From assembly GCF_014204625.1 (NCBI RefSeq), contig NZ_JACHLU010000001.1, positions 186,001 to 250,000 on the forward strand: a stretch of 64,000 nt of DNA, written 5' to 3'. Below the pieces are notes generated by a model, which had not been told where the DNA came from, searched no databases, and worked only from the letters and a program-made list of their open reading frames with translations. Positions 34,876 to 44,232 of this stretch are shown here, piece by piece. Position numbers and translations under genes: made by a program. Source of the stretch: Gillisella vitis (lineage in GTDB: Bacteria > Pseudomonadota > Alphaproteobacteria > Rhizobiales > Rhizobiaceae). Every line of letters begins with the position of its first letter. Position 1 is the stretch's first letter.

Positions 34876-37800
34876 ATGAAAAGTTTCACCGATATCTTTG
34901 TGCGGCGGCCGGTGCTGGCCCTCGTTGTCAGTGCGCTCATCCTTGTTCTTGGGTTGAGGTCGATGACATCGCTGCCCATCCTGCAATATCCAGCCACGCA
35001 AAACGCGATTGTGACGATCACAACAACTTACGCTGGCGCAGACTCCAGCATCATTGCAGGTTTTATTACCACGCCTTTGGAAAATGCCGTAGCCCAGGCG
35101 AACGGCATAGACTACATGACATCCACAAGTCAGACAGGAACCAGCACCATCACGGTCAATCTGCGTCTGAACTATGATTCAGGCAAGGCGCTGACAGAAA
35201 TCAACACCAAGGTCAATTCGGTCATCAACCAGTTGCCCTCGGGTGCCCAACAGCCGATCCTGACCCTGAAGGTTGGGCAAACCATTGACTCGATGTATAT
35301 TGGTTTTGCCAGTGAGGTTCTGGCTCCCAATCAGGTCACCGATTACCTCACCCGCGTGGTTCAACCCAAACTGCAATCCGTACAGGGCGTACAGACCGCT
35401 GAACTTCTGGGCGGCAAGAAATTTGCACTGCGCGCCTGGCTGGACCCGATCAAACTGGCGGCCTATGGCCTCAGCGCATCGGACGTGTCGACAGCGCTCA
35501 AGAGCAACGATTATATTTCAGGTCTGGGAACCACCAAGGGCAACCTTGTGCAGATCAACCTGTCGTCATCGACCAATCTGCATTCGCTGGCGGAATATAA
35601 AAATCTTGTTCTCAAAGAAACAAATGGTGCCATCATCCGCCTGAGTGACGTTGCCAATGTCACGCTCGGCAATGATGATTATGACTCCGCCACCAGTTTT
35701 AACGGAAAAACGGCCGTTTATATCGGCATTCAGGTGGCACCCGGTGCCAACCTGCTGGATGTGATCAATGGCGTAAAGGCTGCCTATCCTGAGATTCAGG
35801 CGCAATTGCCTGCCGGACTGACCAGCCAGATCATTTATGACTCCACCGATTTCGTGAACAGTTCGATCGATGAGGTGATTCACACCCTGCTCGAAGCGGG
35901 CCTGATTGTGACCCTCGTTGTGTTTGCCTTCCTTGGCTCATGGCGTGCCGTGCTCATTCCGATTGTGGCCATTCCACTGTCGCTGATTGGTACATTTGCC
36001 CTGATGCTGGCAATGGGCTTTTCCATCAACCTTTTGACGCTGCTGGCTCTGGTGCTTGCCATCGGCCTGGTGGTGGATGACGCCATTATCGTGGTGGAGG
36101 GTGTCAACCGACACATGGATGAGGGTATGTCGCCCTTCAAGGCGTCATTGCAGGCCGCCCGCGATCTCGCCAGTCCAATTATTGCCATGACCGTGGTTCT
36201 GATTGCGGTGTATGTGCCTGTCGGCTTTCAGGGCGGCTTGACCGGGGCGCTCTTCACTGAATTTGCCTTTACACTGGCCGGTGCCGTGACTGTTTCTGCG
36301 GTCATAGCCCTGACGCTGTCGCCCATGGCCTGCGCCTATCTTCTCAAGCCAATTCCGCGCGATGGCACCACGGCAGAAGCGCGCATTGTCCACTTCATCG
36401 ATCGGACCATGGAGCGATTGAGCCATCGGTATCGTCGTATGCTGGAAGGAACGCTCAACACCATGCCGGTGGTGATCACCTTCGGTCTGATTGTGCTCAG
36501 CAGCATCTACTGGCTCTACACCTCTTCCACCACAGAACTGGCACCGGAAGAAGATCAGGGGGTCATTCTGGCGCTGACAACAGCGTCTCCGACATCCACC
36601 CTGAAACAGCGCCAGTTCTACTCGGAGCAGGCTTACAAGATTTACGAACAATACGCTGAAACCAACGTTGTCTTTCAGATCGACGCTCCCGGTCAGTCTA
36701 TTTCCGGTTGGGTTCTCAAGCCTTGGGATCAGCGTGCGGAAACCACCAAAACGCTTCAGCCGGAAATTCAAAACAAGTTGAATGGCATTGCGGGCGTTAA
36801 AACGGTGGCATTCCAGCCATCACCTTTGCCCGGCAGTAACGGACTTCCAATTCAGTTTGTGATTTCGTCGACCAATGATTTCGGACCATTGAACGACATC
36901 TCACAGAAGTTCATTGCAGATGCGTTGAAAACAGGCCGTTTCATCTTCCTTGATAACGACCTGAAATTTAACCAGCCCGAATCCCGCGTGGTGTTCGACC
37001 GTGAAAAGGCCGCACAGCTCGGCTTGAACATGTCAGACATTGGTGGCGCGCTGGCAACCATGCTGGGTGGCAATTACACTGGCTATTTCAGCCTTGATGG
37101 ACGCTCCTACAAGGTCATTCCGCAGGTTCAGCAGCAATCGCGTCTCAATGTCTCGGATGTGTTGAATTATTACATCAAAACCAGTGATGGCACGAGTGTG
37201 CCACTCTCAACGGTTGCCCATGTGGAAACTGTCACAGCACCACAGTCCCTGAACCACTTCCAGCAGGTCAATTCCGCCACAATTTCTGGCGTGGCCATGC
37301 CTGGCGTAGCCATGGGCGATGCATTGCAGACCTTGAAGCAGCTGGCTGCGGATACGCTTCCTCCCGGCTACACCATTGATTACGGTGGATTGTCGCGTCA
37401 GATTCAGCAGGAGTCCGGCGGCTTTGTCACCACCTTTGCCTTCGCGCTGATCATCATCTTCCTGTCGCTGGCGGCCCTGTTTAACAGCTTCCGCGATCCG
37501 GTCGTGATTCTGGTGTCGGTGCCCATGTCATTGGCGGGTGCTCTGATCTTCATCAGCCTTGGTATTGGCGGAGCCAGCATCAACATCTACACACAGGTTG
37601 GTCTGGTGACGTTGATGGGACTTGTCAGCAAGCACGGCATCTTGATGGTCGAAGTTGCCAACGAACACCGTGATGCCGGCAAATCAAAACGTCAGGCCAT
37701 TGTGGAAGCGGCTGAAATCCGGTTGCGCCCAATCCTTATGACCACGGCTGCCATGGTGCTCGGCGTTATTCCGCTCATCATCGCAACAGGCGCAGGTGCC

Positions 37801-37983
37801 GCGTCCCGCTTCAACATGGGACTCGTCATTGCCACGGGTCTTGCCATCGGCACATTGTTCACACTGTTCGTTGTGCCGGCAGCTTATGTGCTGATTGCAA
37901 AGGCTTATGCGCCGGAAAAGGATGAAAATTCTGATGCCGCAGAGGCAGCATCAAAGGATGGCAATCACCCGGTCATGCCATAA
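34876..37983 (+). CDS. RND multidrug efflux pump (HAE1-type)
   Basis: A 1035-residue RND transporter beginning with the family-typical MKSFTDIFVRRPVLALVVSA. TM4 carries LALVLAIGLVVDDAIIVVEG with the two relay aspartates. A second membrane block is near the end (VTLMGLVSKHGILMVEVANE, then AEIRLRPILMTTAAMVLGVI). Full length, no breaks. It forms an operon with the adaptor, controlled by the divergent TetR. The substrate is unknown; hydrophobic drugs or plant phenolics are common for this class. Confidence 0.9.
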   Translation: MKSFTDIFVRRPVLALVVSALILVLGLRSMTSLPILQYPATQNAIVTITTTYAGADSSIIAGFITTPLENAVAQANGIDYMTSTSQTGTSTITVNLRLNYDSGKALTEINTKVNSVINQLPSGAQQPILTLKVGQTIDSMYIGFASEVLAPNQVTDYLTRVVQPKLQSVQGVQTAELLGGKKFALRAWLDPIKLAAYGLSASDVSTALKSNDYISGLGTTKGNLVQINLSSSTNLHSLAEYKNLVLKETNGAIIRLSDVANVTLGNDDYDSATSFNGKTAVYIGIQVAPGANLLDVINGVKAAYPEIQAQLPAGLTSQIIYDSTDFVNSSIDEVIHTLLEAGLIVTLVVFAFLGSWRAVLIPIVAIPLSLIGTFALMLAMGFSINLLTLLALVLAIGLVVDDAIIVVEGVNRHMDEGMSPFKASLQAARDLASPIIAMTVVLIAVYVPVGFQGGLTGALFTEFAFTLAGAVTVSAVIALTLSPMACAYLLKPIPRDGTTAEARIVHFIDRTMERLSHRYRRMLEGTLNTMPVVITFGLIVLSSIYWLYTSSTTELAPEEDQGVILALTTASPTSTLKQRQFYSEQAYKIYEQYAETNVVFQIDAPGQSISGWVLKPWDQRAETTKTLQPEIQNKLNGIAGVKTVAFQPSPLPGSNGLPIQFVISSTNDFGPLNDISQKFIADALKTGRFIFLDNDLKFNQPESRVVFDREKAAQLGLNMSDIGGALATMLGGNYTGYFSLDGRSYKVIPQVQQQSRLNVSDVLNYYIKTSDGTSVPLSTVAHVETVTAPQSLNHFQQVNSATISGVAMPGVAMGDALQTLKQLAADTLPPGYTIDYGGLSRQIQQESGGFVTTFAFALIIIFLSLAALFNSFRDPVVILVSVPMSLAGALIFISLGIGGASINIYTQVGLVTLMGLVSKHGILMVEVANEHRDAGKSKRQAIVEAAEIRLRPILMTTAAMVLGVIPLIIATGAGAASRFNMGLVIATGLAIGTLFTLFVVPAAYVLIAKAYAPEKDENSDAAEAASKDGNHPVMP

Positions 37984-38035
37984 AAGCACTGACGTCCCGG
38001 TGGTCGCCACGCAAGTGGTACGATCACCGGGACGT
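37982..38035 (-). terminator. Large nested hairpin between RND gene and amidase
   Basis: ACGTCCCGGTG (37992-38002) pairs with CACCGGGACGT (38025-38035), an 11-base perfect stem. The loop has its own stem, CCAC-GCAA-GTGG. Read on the reverse strand it is followed by TTTT (37982-37985). It overlaps the last codons of the amidase gene and lies between convergent genes. Confidence 0.6.
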
Positions 38036-39391
38036 ATCTTCCATCTCAAGCGCAAGGCCCAACAGGGTCTCATCGGTGCCAGCAAGGCCAGATACCAGAA
38101 GACCAACAGGCATGTTGGCATCCCCCGTGCCGCAAGGCATGGAGACTCCGCACCAATTGAAAAAGTTACCGATGGACGTATTGCGCAATGTCTTGCCATT
38201 GACGTGCACAAACAGATCATCGTCAGCTTCCAGCGGCGCAAGAGGCGGCGCGACATGGGCGACTGTTGGGGTGAGAATGAACGCATCCGGGCCGATCTGG
38301 GCGGCAAAAGCCTCAATCATCTGCTGGCGTTTTTGAATGATCTCAATGTAGGTGGACATGGATAGGGTGGCACCCAGACGGGTGCGCGTTACCACGCGCT
38401 GATCCATCCGTTCGGCCTGCGGCCCGGCAAGCCGATGGCGATGCAGGGCAAAAGCCTCTGCGGCGACAAGTGTACCGTGGCTTTTCACCAAATCGAACAG
38501 CGCATCAATCACCGGAAATTTTTGCCGACGAATGATGGCTCCTGCTTTCACCAGCCGCTCGACCGCGCCTTCAAAGGCTGTCATCACACCCTCTTCGACA
38601 CCATCGAAAAATATCGTTTCCGGGATCACAAAATGCCGCCCTGCAAGCGGAACTCGCTGCACACAAGGCTGGGTTAAACCGCGCATGGCCGCATCCACCC
38701 AAACTGCATCCTGAACCGTGCGGCATAGGGGGCCAAGGCTGTCGAGGGTTTTGGACAGCGGGAAAACGCCGTCCATCGCATAACGGCCCCATGTCGATTT
38801 ATAGCCAATAATGCCATTAAACGCCGCCGGAATGCGGATGGAACCGCCGGTGTCTGTGCCAATGGCCACGGGAACAAGACCGGCTGCCACCGCAACCGCA
38901 GACCCCGATGATGAGCCGCCCGGAATGCGCGGCACATCGGTGCTGTTTGGATTGCGTGGCGTGCCATAATGTGGGTTGAGACCCAGACCTGAAAAGGCAA
39001 ATTCGCTCATATTCACCTGTCCGACGCAGACCATCCCTGCCTTCGCCAGCGCTGCCACGACAGTGGCGTCGGACTGTGCCGGGGATTGATCGGCCAGCAC
39101 CGTTGAGCCTGCGGTGGTGGTGATGCCTTGGAGATCAAACAGGTCTTTCCATGCAATGGGTATGCCCTCCAGCAGGCCACGGGAGCGACCGGCACGAATG
39201 CGACTGGCTGCGGCCTCCGCCTCCACCGTCGCGCGCTCCGGCGTGAGGCGGGTAAAGATCGATTGATCGTCATGGGTGCGAATGGCATCGAGCGTCTGCT
39301 CGGCAAGGGCGCGGGCATCAAGCTGGCCAGACTGGAGCAGCACGGCAAGCTGCGCGATTGATTTGCCTTTGTTTTCAGTTGTCACGGCCAT
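38024..39391 (-). CDS. Amidase (amidase-signature family)
   Basis: A 455-residue amidase-signature hydrolase. The catalytic Ser-cisSer-Lys set is visible: Lys82 in WKDLFD, the PGGSSSGSA loop (157-165) holding the cis-Ser, and nucleophile Ser184 in GTDTGGSIRIP. It cleaves an amide to acid and ammonia; the substrate cannot be read from the sequence. It is the last gene of a long reverse-strand transport and catabolic block, 6 bases after a binding-protein-like gene, and is probably an enzyme for the imported compound. Cytoplasmic, with no signal peptide. Confidence 0.86.
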   Translation of the reverse strand: MAVTTENKGKSIAQLAVLLQSGQLDARALAEQTLDAIRTHDDQSIFTRLTPERATVEAEAAASRIRAGRSRGLLEGIPIAWKDLFDLQGITTTAGSTVLADQSPAQSDATVVAALAKAGMVCVGQVNMSEFAFSGLGLNPHYGTPRNPNSTDVPRIPGGSSSGSAVAVAAGLVPVAIGTDTGGSIRIPAAFNGIIGYKSTWGRYAMDGVFPLSKTLDSLGPLCRTVQDAVWVDAAMRGLTQPCVQRVPLAGRHFVIPETIFFDGVEEGVMTAFEGAVERLVKAGAIIRRQKFPVIDALFDLVKSHGTLVAAEAFALHRHRLAGPQAERMDQRVVTRTRLGATLSMSTYIEIIQKRQQMIEAFAAQIGPDAFILTPTVAHVAPPLAPLEADDDLFVHVNGKTLRNTSIGNFFNWCGVSMPCGTGDANMPVGLLVSGLAGTDETLLGLALEMEDTSR

Positions 39392-39397
39392 TTCCCT

Positions 39398-40609
39398 TCA
39401 TTCCACCATCAATTGCATCCAGCGACGCACCAGATAATTATGCTCATCCATTGTGGTATTCCACACGGCAATACCACTGGCTCGGTTCCAGTAAGAGCCG
39501 CCGCTGCGTATTTGCCCGGCCTGAATACAGATGGTGCCATCGGGACCGCTCAGATCCGTTTCAGCGGGCAAACCGCCATACCAGTAATCCCATTCGGCTT
39601 TGGAAAGATAGGCGCGAGAGCGCTCTGGCGTTGACATATAATAGCCCTGACGGGCAACAACAGCACCGGCCCAGCCCGAGATCCACCAGTTCAGATAGTC
39701 ATAGGCCACATCCAGCATCCGGCCTTGCAGCCCACGCGACAGACAAAGCCCACCATGCCATGCGCGATACCCCTCAACGGGTGCCGCCTGCCGCACCGGC
39801 ACGCCCTGACCTTTCAAAAGCGTGATACCCGTTGACCACATGCTTTGAATATCGGTGCGCCCATCGGCCATCAGCCTTGCGGCATCTTCAGCCGTGCGCC
39901 AGAAGCCGCGAAAAAAGCCTGAGCGTTTTCGCTCACGCAGGATGTCAATCAGCCGGTCAATCTCCTGCACGGTCATGTTGCCGATATTTTTAAAGGTCAT
40001 CAGCCCGGCGGCCTCAGCCGCCAGCGCCGCATCGAAAATGCCAATGGCTGGCTCATCCACCAGAGCAACCCGTCCAGCCCATGTTTCATCCAGCAACGCC
40101 GCCCAGCTGGTCACATCAGGGGGATGCTTCACCATGGTGCTTTTATAGGCAAAACTGTCGAAATTATGGGTGGTTGGCAGCATGGAAATCTGCCCGGTCG
40201 GATGCTCGCCCAAGGATTGATCCGGTTGAACAAACAGCTTTTTCACCGGCGCATCGCCTTGGCCGAGCCGGGCATTGGGGCCGAGCCGTCCGGTTTTGGT
40301 CAGCTCGGTGATTTCATCCCAGAGGGTAATTCGCTTGACGGCAATGGGCTGAATGGCCCGCCAGTACCAGACAATATCGAGATTATGAAAGCATTGATCG
40401 TAAATGTCATAACTGTCGGGTGATTGGGCAGCCTTATGCTGGGTGGTCAGAAAATCGTTGTTGTCAAACACAACATCAATGCCGAGGTCTTCCTCGGCCC
40501 GCAGCCGCAATTGTTCCAGCAGAGATATGGCCGTGCCCAGCACCCGAAGGCGGGGGCGGCCTTCAGTGTGCAGGGCAGGAGCGGGAAAAGCCTGTGTGGA
40601 GAGAGTCAT
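39398..40609 (-). CDS. PotD-like binding protein lacking a signal peptide
   Basis: A 403-residue protein of the spermidine/putrescine-type (PotD) solute-binding fold. It is a distant paralogue of the exported protein at 44233-45468: both share EGYRAW, a QGYY stretch and a GGS...W ending. Unlike that protein it has no export signal: the N-terminus is MTLSTQAFPAPALHTEGRPR and goes directly into the first strand (LRVLGTAISLL). It overlaps the CobW-type gene by 4 bases (ATGA) and precedes the amidase. It may be a cytoplasmic ligand-binding protein, or the true start may have been lost. No better upstream start exists because the frame lies tight against the preceding gene. Confidence 0.7.
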   Translation of the reverse strand: MTLSTQAFPAPALHTEGRPRLRVLGTAISLLEQLRLRAEEDLGIDVVFDNNDFLTTQHKAAQSPDSYDIYDQCFHNLDIVWYWRAIQPIAVKRITLWDEITELTKTGRLGPNARLGQGDAPVKKLFVQPDQSLGEHPTGQISMLPTTHNFDSFAYKSTMVKHPPDVTSWAALLDETWAGRVALVDEPAIGIFDAALAAEAAGLMTFKNIGNMTVQEIDRLIDILRERKRSGFFRGFWRTAEDAARLMADGRTDIQSMWSTGITLLKGQGVPVRQAAPVEGYRAWHGGLCLSRGLQGRMLDVAYDYLNWWISGWAGAVVARQGYYMSTPERSRAYLSKAEWDYWYGGLPAETDLSGPDGTICIQAGQIRSGGSYWNRASGIAVWNTTMDEHNYLVRRWMQLMVE

Positions 40610-41604
40610 AATGCTGTAAAGGCCTCAAAAGATCGCCGGATCAGCTCTGTTTCCAACCCATCCACAATAAACACCAGTTTTGAGCGTCGATCATCCGATG
40701 GCCAGCCTGCCATATGCACCGGCGGATGCACAAGATGCTGCACGCCGTGAATGGCAACGGGGCGTTCTTCACCTGCAATATTCAAAATGCCTTTGACCCG
40801 GATGACCTTTTCGCCATGGCGGTTGAGCAGCATGGTAAGCCATACGCCAAAGGCTGTCCAATCCACCGGCTGATCTACGGTGACCACAAAAGAGCGGAAA
40901 TCGGCGCTGTGGCCATTCTCAATGACGCTTGGCGCATCACAATAAAAGCCGCTTTGGGATTGCAGGCCGTTGCCGATCAGATTGATGGTTTCATTCAGCA
41001 CTGAGGCGGGGTGAAAATCCGGGTCGGCAGCGGTTGTCACGACGGCATCGGGGTTGAGCAATGTCAATTGCGCCAGCAGCCTGTCGTGGTCGGCGCTATT
41101 GGCCATATCGGTCTTGGTAATCACCAACCGATCAGCAATCACCGCCTGACGACTGGACTCGGCATATCTCTGCAACTGCCCCAGCCCGTTGATGGCATCC
41201 ACTGTCGTGATAACATTGCCGGGGCGAAAGTGATGACGCAGAACGGAATCCGCTTTCAACGTCGAGAGAATCGGGAAGGGATCGGCAAGGCCGGTGCTTT
41301 CAATCACCACGCGCTGAAAAGCGGGCATGTCGCCTCGCTCCCGCCGCTCATGCAAGGCGCGCAAGGCATCAGAGAGATCACCGCGAATGGTGCAGCACAC
41401 GCAGCCCGATTGCAGCATGACCATATCACCATCAACCTGCTCGACCAGATCATGATCAAGGCCAATCTCGCCAAATTCATTGATCAGCACGGCGGTGTCT
41501 GACAGGGCCGGATCGCTCAACAGCCTCTTTAACAGCGTGGTTTTGCCAGAGCCGAGAAAGCCTGTGAGCAGGTTGACGGCGGTGAATTGCGGAATTTCAG
41601 CCAT
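40606..41604 (-). CDS. CobW/COG0523-family GTPase (metal chaperone type)
   Basis: A 332-residue G3E-family GTPase. Walker A is GFLGSGKTT (15-23). The metal-binding CxCC motif GCVCC gives Cys68, Cys70 and Cys71. The Glu/Ser stretch VVIESTGLADP and the base-specifying ITKTD follow, with a CobW C-terminal domain (from about 230). Such proteins deliver zinc or another metal to a client enzyme. ATG 41604 overlaps the end of the preceding small gene by 8 bases; a start 7 codons upstream is less likely. The likely client in this operon is the metal-dependent hydrolase at 42147-43028. Confidence 0.85.
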   Translation of the reverse strand: MAEIPQFTAVNLLTGFLGSGKTTLLKRLLSDPALSDTAVLINEFGEIGLDHDLVEQVDGDMVMLQSGCVCCTIRGDLSDALRALHERRERGDMPAFQRVVIESTGLADPFPILSTLKADSVLRHHFRPGNVITTVDAINGLGQLQRYAESSRQAVIADRLVITKTDMANSADHDRLLAQLTLLNPDAVVTTAADPDFHPASVLNETINLIGNGLQSQSGFYCDAPSVIENGHSADFRSFVVTVDQPVDWTAFGVWLTMLLNRHGEKVIRVKGILNIAGEERPVAIHGVQHLVHPPVHMAGWPSDDRRSKLVFIVDGLETELIRRSFEAFTAL

Positions 41605-41926
41605 TTGCTCGTTCCATGCGGGCAATCACCGCCGGATCAAGCGGATCGCAAGCGCGACCGCAGAGCTTTTCGGCCTCCGACCACAAATGCCCAAGGTCAT
41701 CAATGATGGCTGTTTTGCCGGTGAGGCTGGAAAGCAGATAGGCCGAGCCTTGCCAATCGGACAGCGACAGGCCGAAGGCTTTTAGCACACGGTTGGCAAT
41801 GGCAACTCGCTTGATGCGCTCACGCCGTCTGTCGGTGCGCTCCGCGTTGCGTGTGTAAACACCGGGGCGCGGGGCGGCATCGGCCCAATGCTCGTTTCCA
41901 CCAATGACGCCGCAGAGTGAACACAT
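41597..41926 (-). CDS. Small CxxC protein of unknown function, coupled to the CobW-type GTPase
   Basis: A 109-residue protein, not recognised. It begins with a possible metal-binding pair (MCSLCGVIGG), followed by a His/Trp segment (NEHWAD), a strongly basic helix (RNAERTDRRRERIKRV) and a C-terminal half with one more Cys pair (KLCGRAC). The end overlaps the CobW gene start by 8 bases, so the two are translated together. Four cysteines and this coupling suggest a small metal-handling or metal-sensing partner; this is inference. A palindromic repeat element lies just upstream. Confidence 0.62.
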   Translation of the reverse strand: MCSLCGVIGGNEHWADAAPRPGVYTRNAERTDRRRERIKRVAIANRVLKAFGLSLSDWQGSAYLLSSLTGKTAIIDDLGHLWSEAEKLCGRACDPLDPAVIARMERANG

Positions 41927-41976
41927 GTGCTGTCTCCTGAAAAATGGTAGTGTGTTTCATCCGAGTGTGCTCCTTG

Positions 41977-42133
41977 GCTTCGCCCCCTCATCCCCCTGCC
42001 GGGACCTTCTCCCCGAAGGGGAGAAGGTAAACGTCGCCAATCGCACCACATATAGGGATACCTCCAAGGGTTACAGCGCATCTCTTCTCCCCAGCGGGGA
42101 GAAGGTGGCGGCAGCCGGATGAGGGGGCGAAGC
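41977..42133. repeat. MITE-like palindromic element with 17-bp perfect terminal inverted repeats
   Basis: GCTTCGCCCCCTCATCC (41977-41993) is exactly inverted at 42117-42133. Inside are two strong hairpins: ACCTTCTCCCC/GGGGAGAAGGT with a GAA loop (42004-42028) and CTTCTCCCC/GGGGAGAAG with an AGC loop (42084-42104). Total 157 bases, no coding sequence. It resembles the CCTTCTCCCC-type palindromes scattered in rhizobial genomes. It sits between two genes of a reverse-strand operon. Confidence 0.85.
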
Positions 42134-42146
42134 ACAGCGCCAAACG

Positions 42147-43028
42147 TCACTTCTTGCGCGGAAAGCGTTTTGCGAAATCATCGGCGATTTCGTTCATGGT
42201 GACAAATTTCACGCCGGGATGCTTGCTCATATGGGCAAACAGGCGCTCCAGCATCATCAACACTTGCGGACGGCCTGCCACGTCGGGATGGATGGTAATG
42301 GGGAAAACCGCATAGTCCATCTCACGATAGACCCAATCAAACTGATCGCGCCATATCTGTTCAATATCATGCGGATTGACGAAGCCATGGCTGTTGGGCG
42401 ATTTCTTGATGAACATCATCGGGGGCAGATCATCGAGATACCACGAGGCCGGGATTTCGATCAGATCGGTTTCATGGCCACGTTTCAGCGGCACCATCCA
42501 GTCCGATGGTTTTTTGGAATAGTCGATCTTGGTCCAGCTATCGCCAACGCGCACATAATAGGGCGTGAAATCATTGTGCATCAGAGAGTGGTCGTATTTG
42601 ATGCCACGCTCCAGCAGCAATTCGTTGGTGACATTGGAAAATTCCCACCATGGAGCCACGTAGCCCGTGGGGCGTTTGCCGGAGAGCTTGGTGACAAGCT
42701 CAATGCACTTGTCCAGCACTTCGGTTTCCTGTTCGCGGGTCATGGCAATCGGGTTTTCATGGGTATAGCCATGAATGCCGATTTCGTGGCCCGCATCTGC
42801 CACAGCCTGCATTTGCTCAGGAAAGGTCTCGATCGAGTGGCCGGGAATGAACCATGTGGTTTTGATGCCAAAGCGCTCAAACAGTTTCAACAGACGCGGC
42901 GCGCCGACTTCGCCTGCGAACAGACCACGGGAAATATCGTCTGGCGAATCCTCGCCGCCGTAAGAGCCAAGCCAACCGGCCACAGCATCCACATCAATGC
43001 CGAAACTGCAAAAAATTTCCTTTGCCAT
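42147..43028 (-). CDS. Polysaccharide-deacetylase-fold hydrolase (cyclic imidase / HpPgdA-like)
   Basis: A 293-residue NodB-fold protein without signal peptide. The metal site is visible as Asp14 (GIDVDA) with His86 and His90 in HGYTH; the late PITIHPD adds the catalytic His loop. This branch includes Helicobacter HP0310-type deacetylases and bacterial cyclic-imide hydrolases, which act in the cytoplasm on small ring amides. With an amidase and a lactam-type carboxylase nearby, a cyclic imide or amide substrate fits better than peptidoglycan. GGAGAAACACC precedes the ATG. It follows the ABC ATPase by 30 bases on the same strand. Confidence 0.8.
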   Translation of the reverse strand: MAKEIFCSFGIDVDAVAGWLGSYGGEDSPDDISRGLFAGEVGAPRLLKLFERFGIKTTWFIPGHSIETFPEQMQAVADAGHEIGIHGYTHENPIAMTREQETEVLDKCIELVTKLSGKRPTGYVAPWWEFSNVTNELLLERGIKYDHSLMHNDFTPYYVRVGDSWTKIDYSKKPSDWMVPLKRGHETDLIEIPASWYLDDLPPMMFIKKSPNSHGFVNPHDIEQIWRDQFDWVYREMDYAVFPITIHPDVAGRPQVLMMLERLFAHMSKHPGVKFVTMNEIADDFAKRFPRKK

Positions 43029-43058
43029 GGTGTTTCTCCTTGTTGAGATTTTTTGGGA

Positions 43059-44171
43059 TTAATGGGCGGGAATAACGGTGGCATCCGCTGCCTTCCAAGA
43101 CAGCACCACCTTGGAGCCGGGGCGAAAATTCCGGCCCTGATATTTCTCGCTATGGGCTTCGAGTGAAATCACGCGACCGTCCCCAAGACTTGCCGACATA
43201 TGGGCGATATGGCCAACAATGTCGCTTTGGGTGATCATTGCATCAATGGCATTGCCATCATTGGCGAAAGCGATCTGCTCTCTGCTGGTATGCTCGGCAT
43301 TGTGGGCCTCAATGGCTTCGGCAGGCACCACAAGATTGACGTGGCTGCCCGCCGGGGCCGCGCCATTGGCCATGCCACCCAAAAGCCCAACCTCGGTTTC
43401 AACATGGCGAAGATCAGCCTGTTCCGAGCGAACCTGCCCTTTGAAAATCGTGTTGCGGCCAATGAATTGCGCCACAAACGGCGTGTTGGGCCGGGTATAA
43501 AGTTCATAGGGCGGGCTGATCTGCTCAACACGGCCCTTACTCATCACCACCACCCGATCCGAGAGCGCCAAAGCCTCGGATTGCGCGTGCGTGACGAAAA
43601 TGAAGGTCACGCCCAAGGTGCGTTGCAGCAGTTTCAGCTCATTCTGAATGGCTTTTCTAAGGTTTGCATCCAGCGCGCCAAGCGGTTCATCCAGCAGCAG
43701 AATATCCGGCTCAATCACCAGCCCGCGGGCCAAAGCCACCCGTTGGCGTTGCCCGCCAGAGAGTTTGTCGGGTTTGCGCTCGGCAATGTCTTCAATGCCC
43801 AGCGTTGCCAGAATGCGCTCCACTTTTGCATCGCGCTCCTGCTTGGGCATGCCTTTGACATCCAGCCCGTAGGCAACATTGCGCCGCACGCTCATATGGG
43901 GAAACAGCGCGTAATTTTGAAAAATCGTCGCGGTCGGGCGCTGCTCGGGGGCGATGTCATTCATCCGCACGCCCTTGATCATCATATCGCCCGATGAAAT
44001 GCCCTCAAAGCCTGCAATCATCCGCAAAGTGGTGGTTTTGCCGCAGCCGGAAGGGCCGAGGAAGGCAATGAACTCGCCCTTTTTCACCGCAAGGCTGAAC
44101 TCGCTCACGGCGGTGGTGCCGTTGTCATAAACCTTGCCGACATTGATCAGTTCGAGGTCGTAAATCATCAT
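43059..44171 (-). CDS. ABC transporter ATPase, PotA-type (first of two)
   Basis: A 370-residue ATPase with Walker A GPSGCGKTT, signature [16 protein letters not shown], Walker B DILLLDEPLGALDANL and switch VTHAQSEALAL, plus a C-terminal TOBE-like domain. It is of the spermidine/iron (PotA/FbpC) group. A second complete ATPase lies at the other end of the same block (48851-49924), while only one pair of permeases is present. It lies between the exported binding protein and the deacetylase-fold hydrolase, all on the reverse strand. ATG 44171 or the next codon may be the start. Confidence 0.88.
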   Translation of the reverse strand: MMIYDLELINVGKVYDNGTTAVSEFSLAVKKGEFIAFLGPSGCGKTTTLRMIAGFEGISSGDMMIKGVRMNDIAPEQRPTATIFQNYALFPHMSVRRNVAYGLDVKGMPKQERDAKVERILATLGIEDIAERKPDKLSGGQRQRVALARGLVIEPDILLLDEPLGALDANLRKAIQNELKLLQRTLGVTFIFVTHAQSEALALSDRVVVMSKGRVEQISPPYELYTRPNTPFVAQFIGRNTIFKGQVRSEQADLRHVETEVGLLGGMANGAAPAGSHVNLVVPAEAIEAHNAEHTSREQIAFANDGNAIDAMITQSDIVGHIAHMSASLGDGRVISLEAHSEKYQGRNFRPGSKVVLSWKAADATVIPAH

Positions 44172-44232
44172 GGCTCCGAAAGTCTGGGAGGACGTGACCG
44201 AAAGAAGGCCTTCCGGTCACAAAGTTGTCGGA

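Noticed and set aside
41977-42133. CRISPR-like array
   Set aside because: Only inverted, not direct, repeats and no regular spacers.
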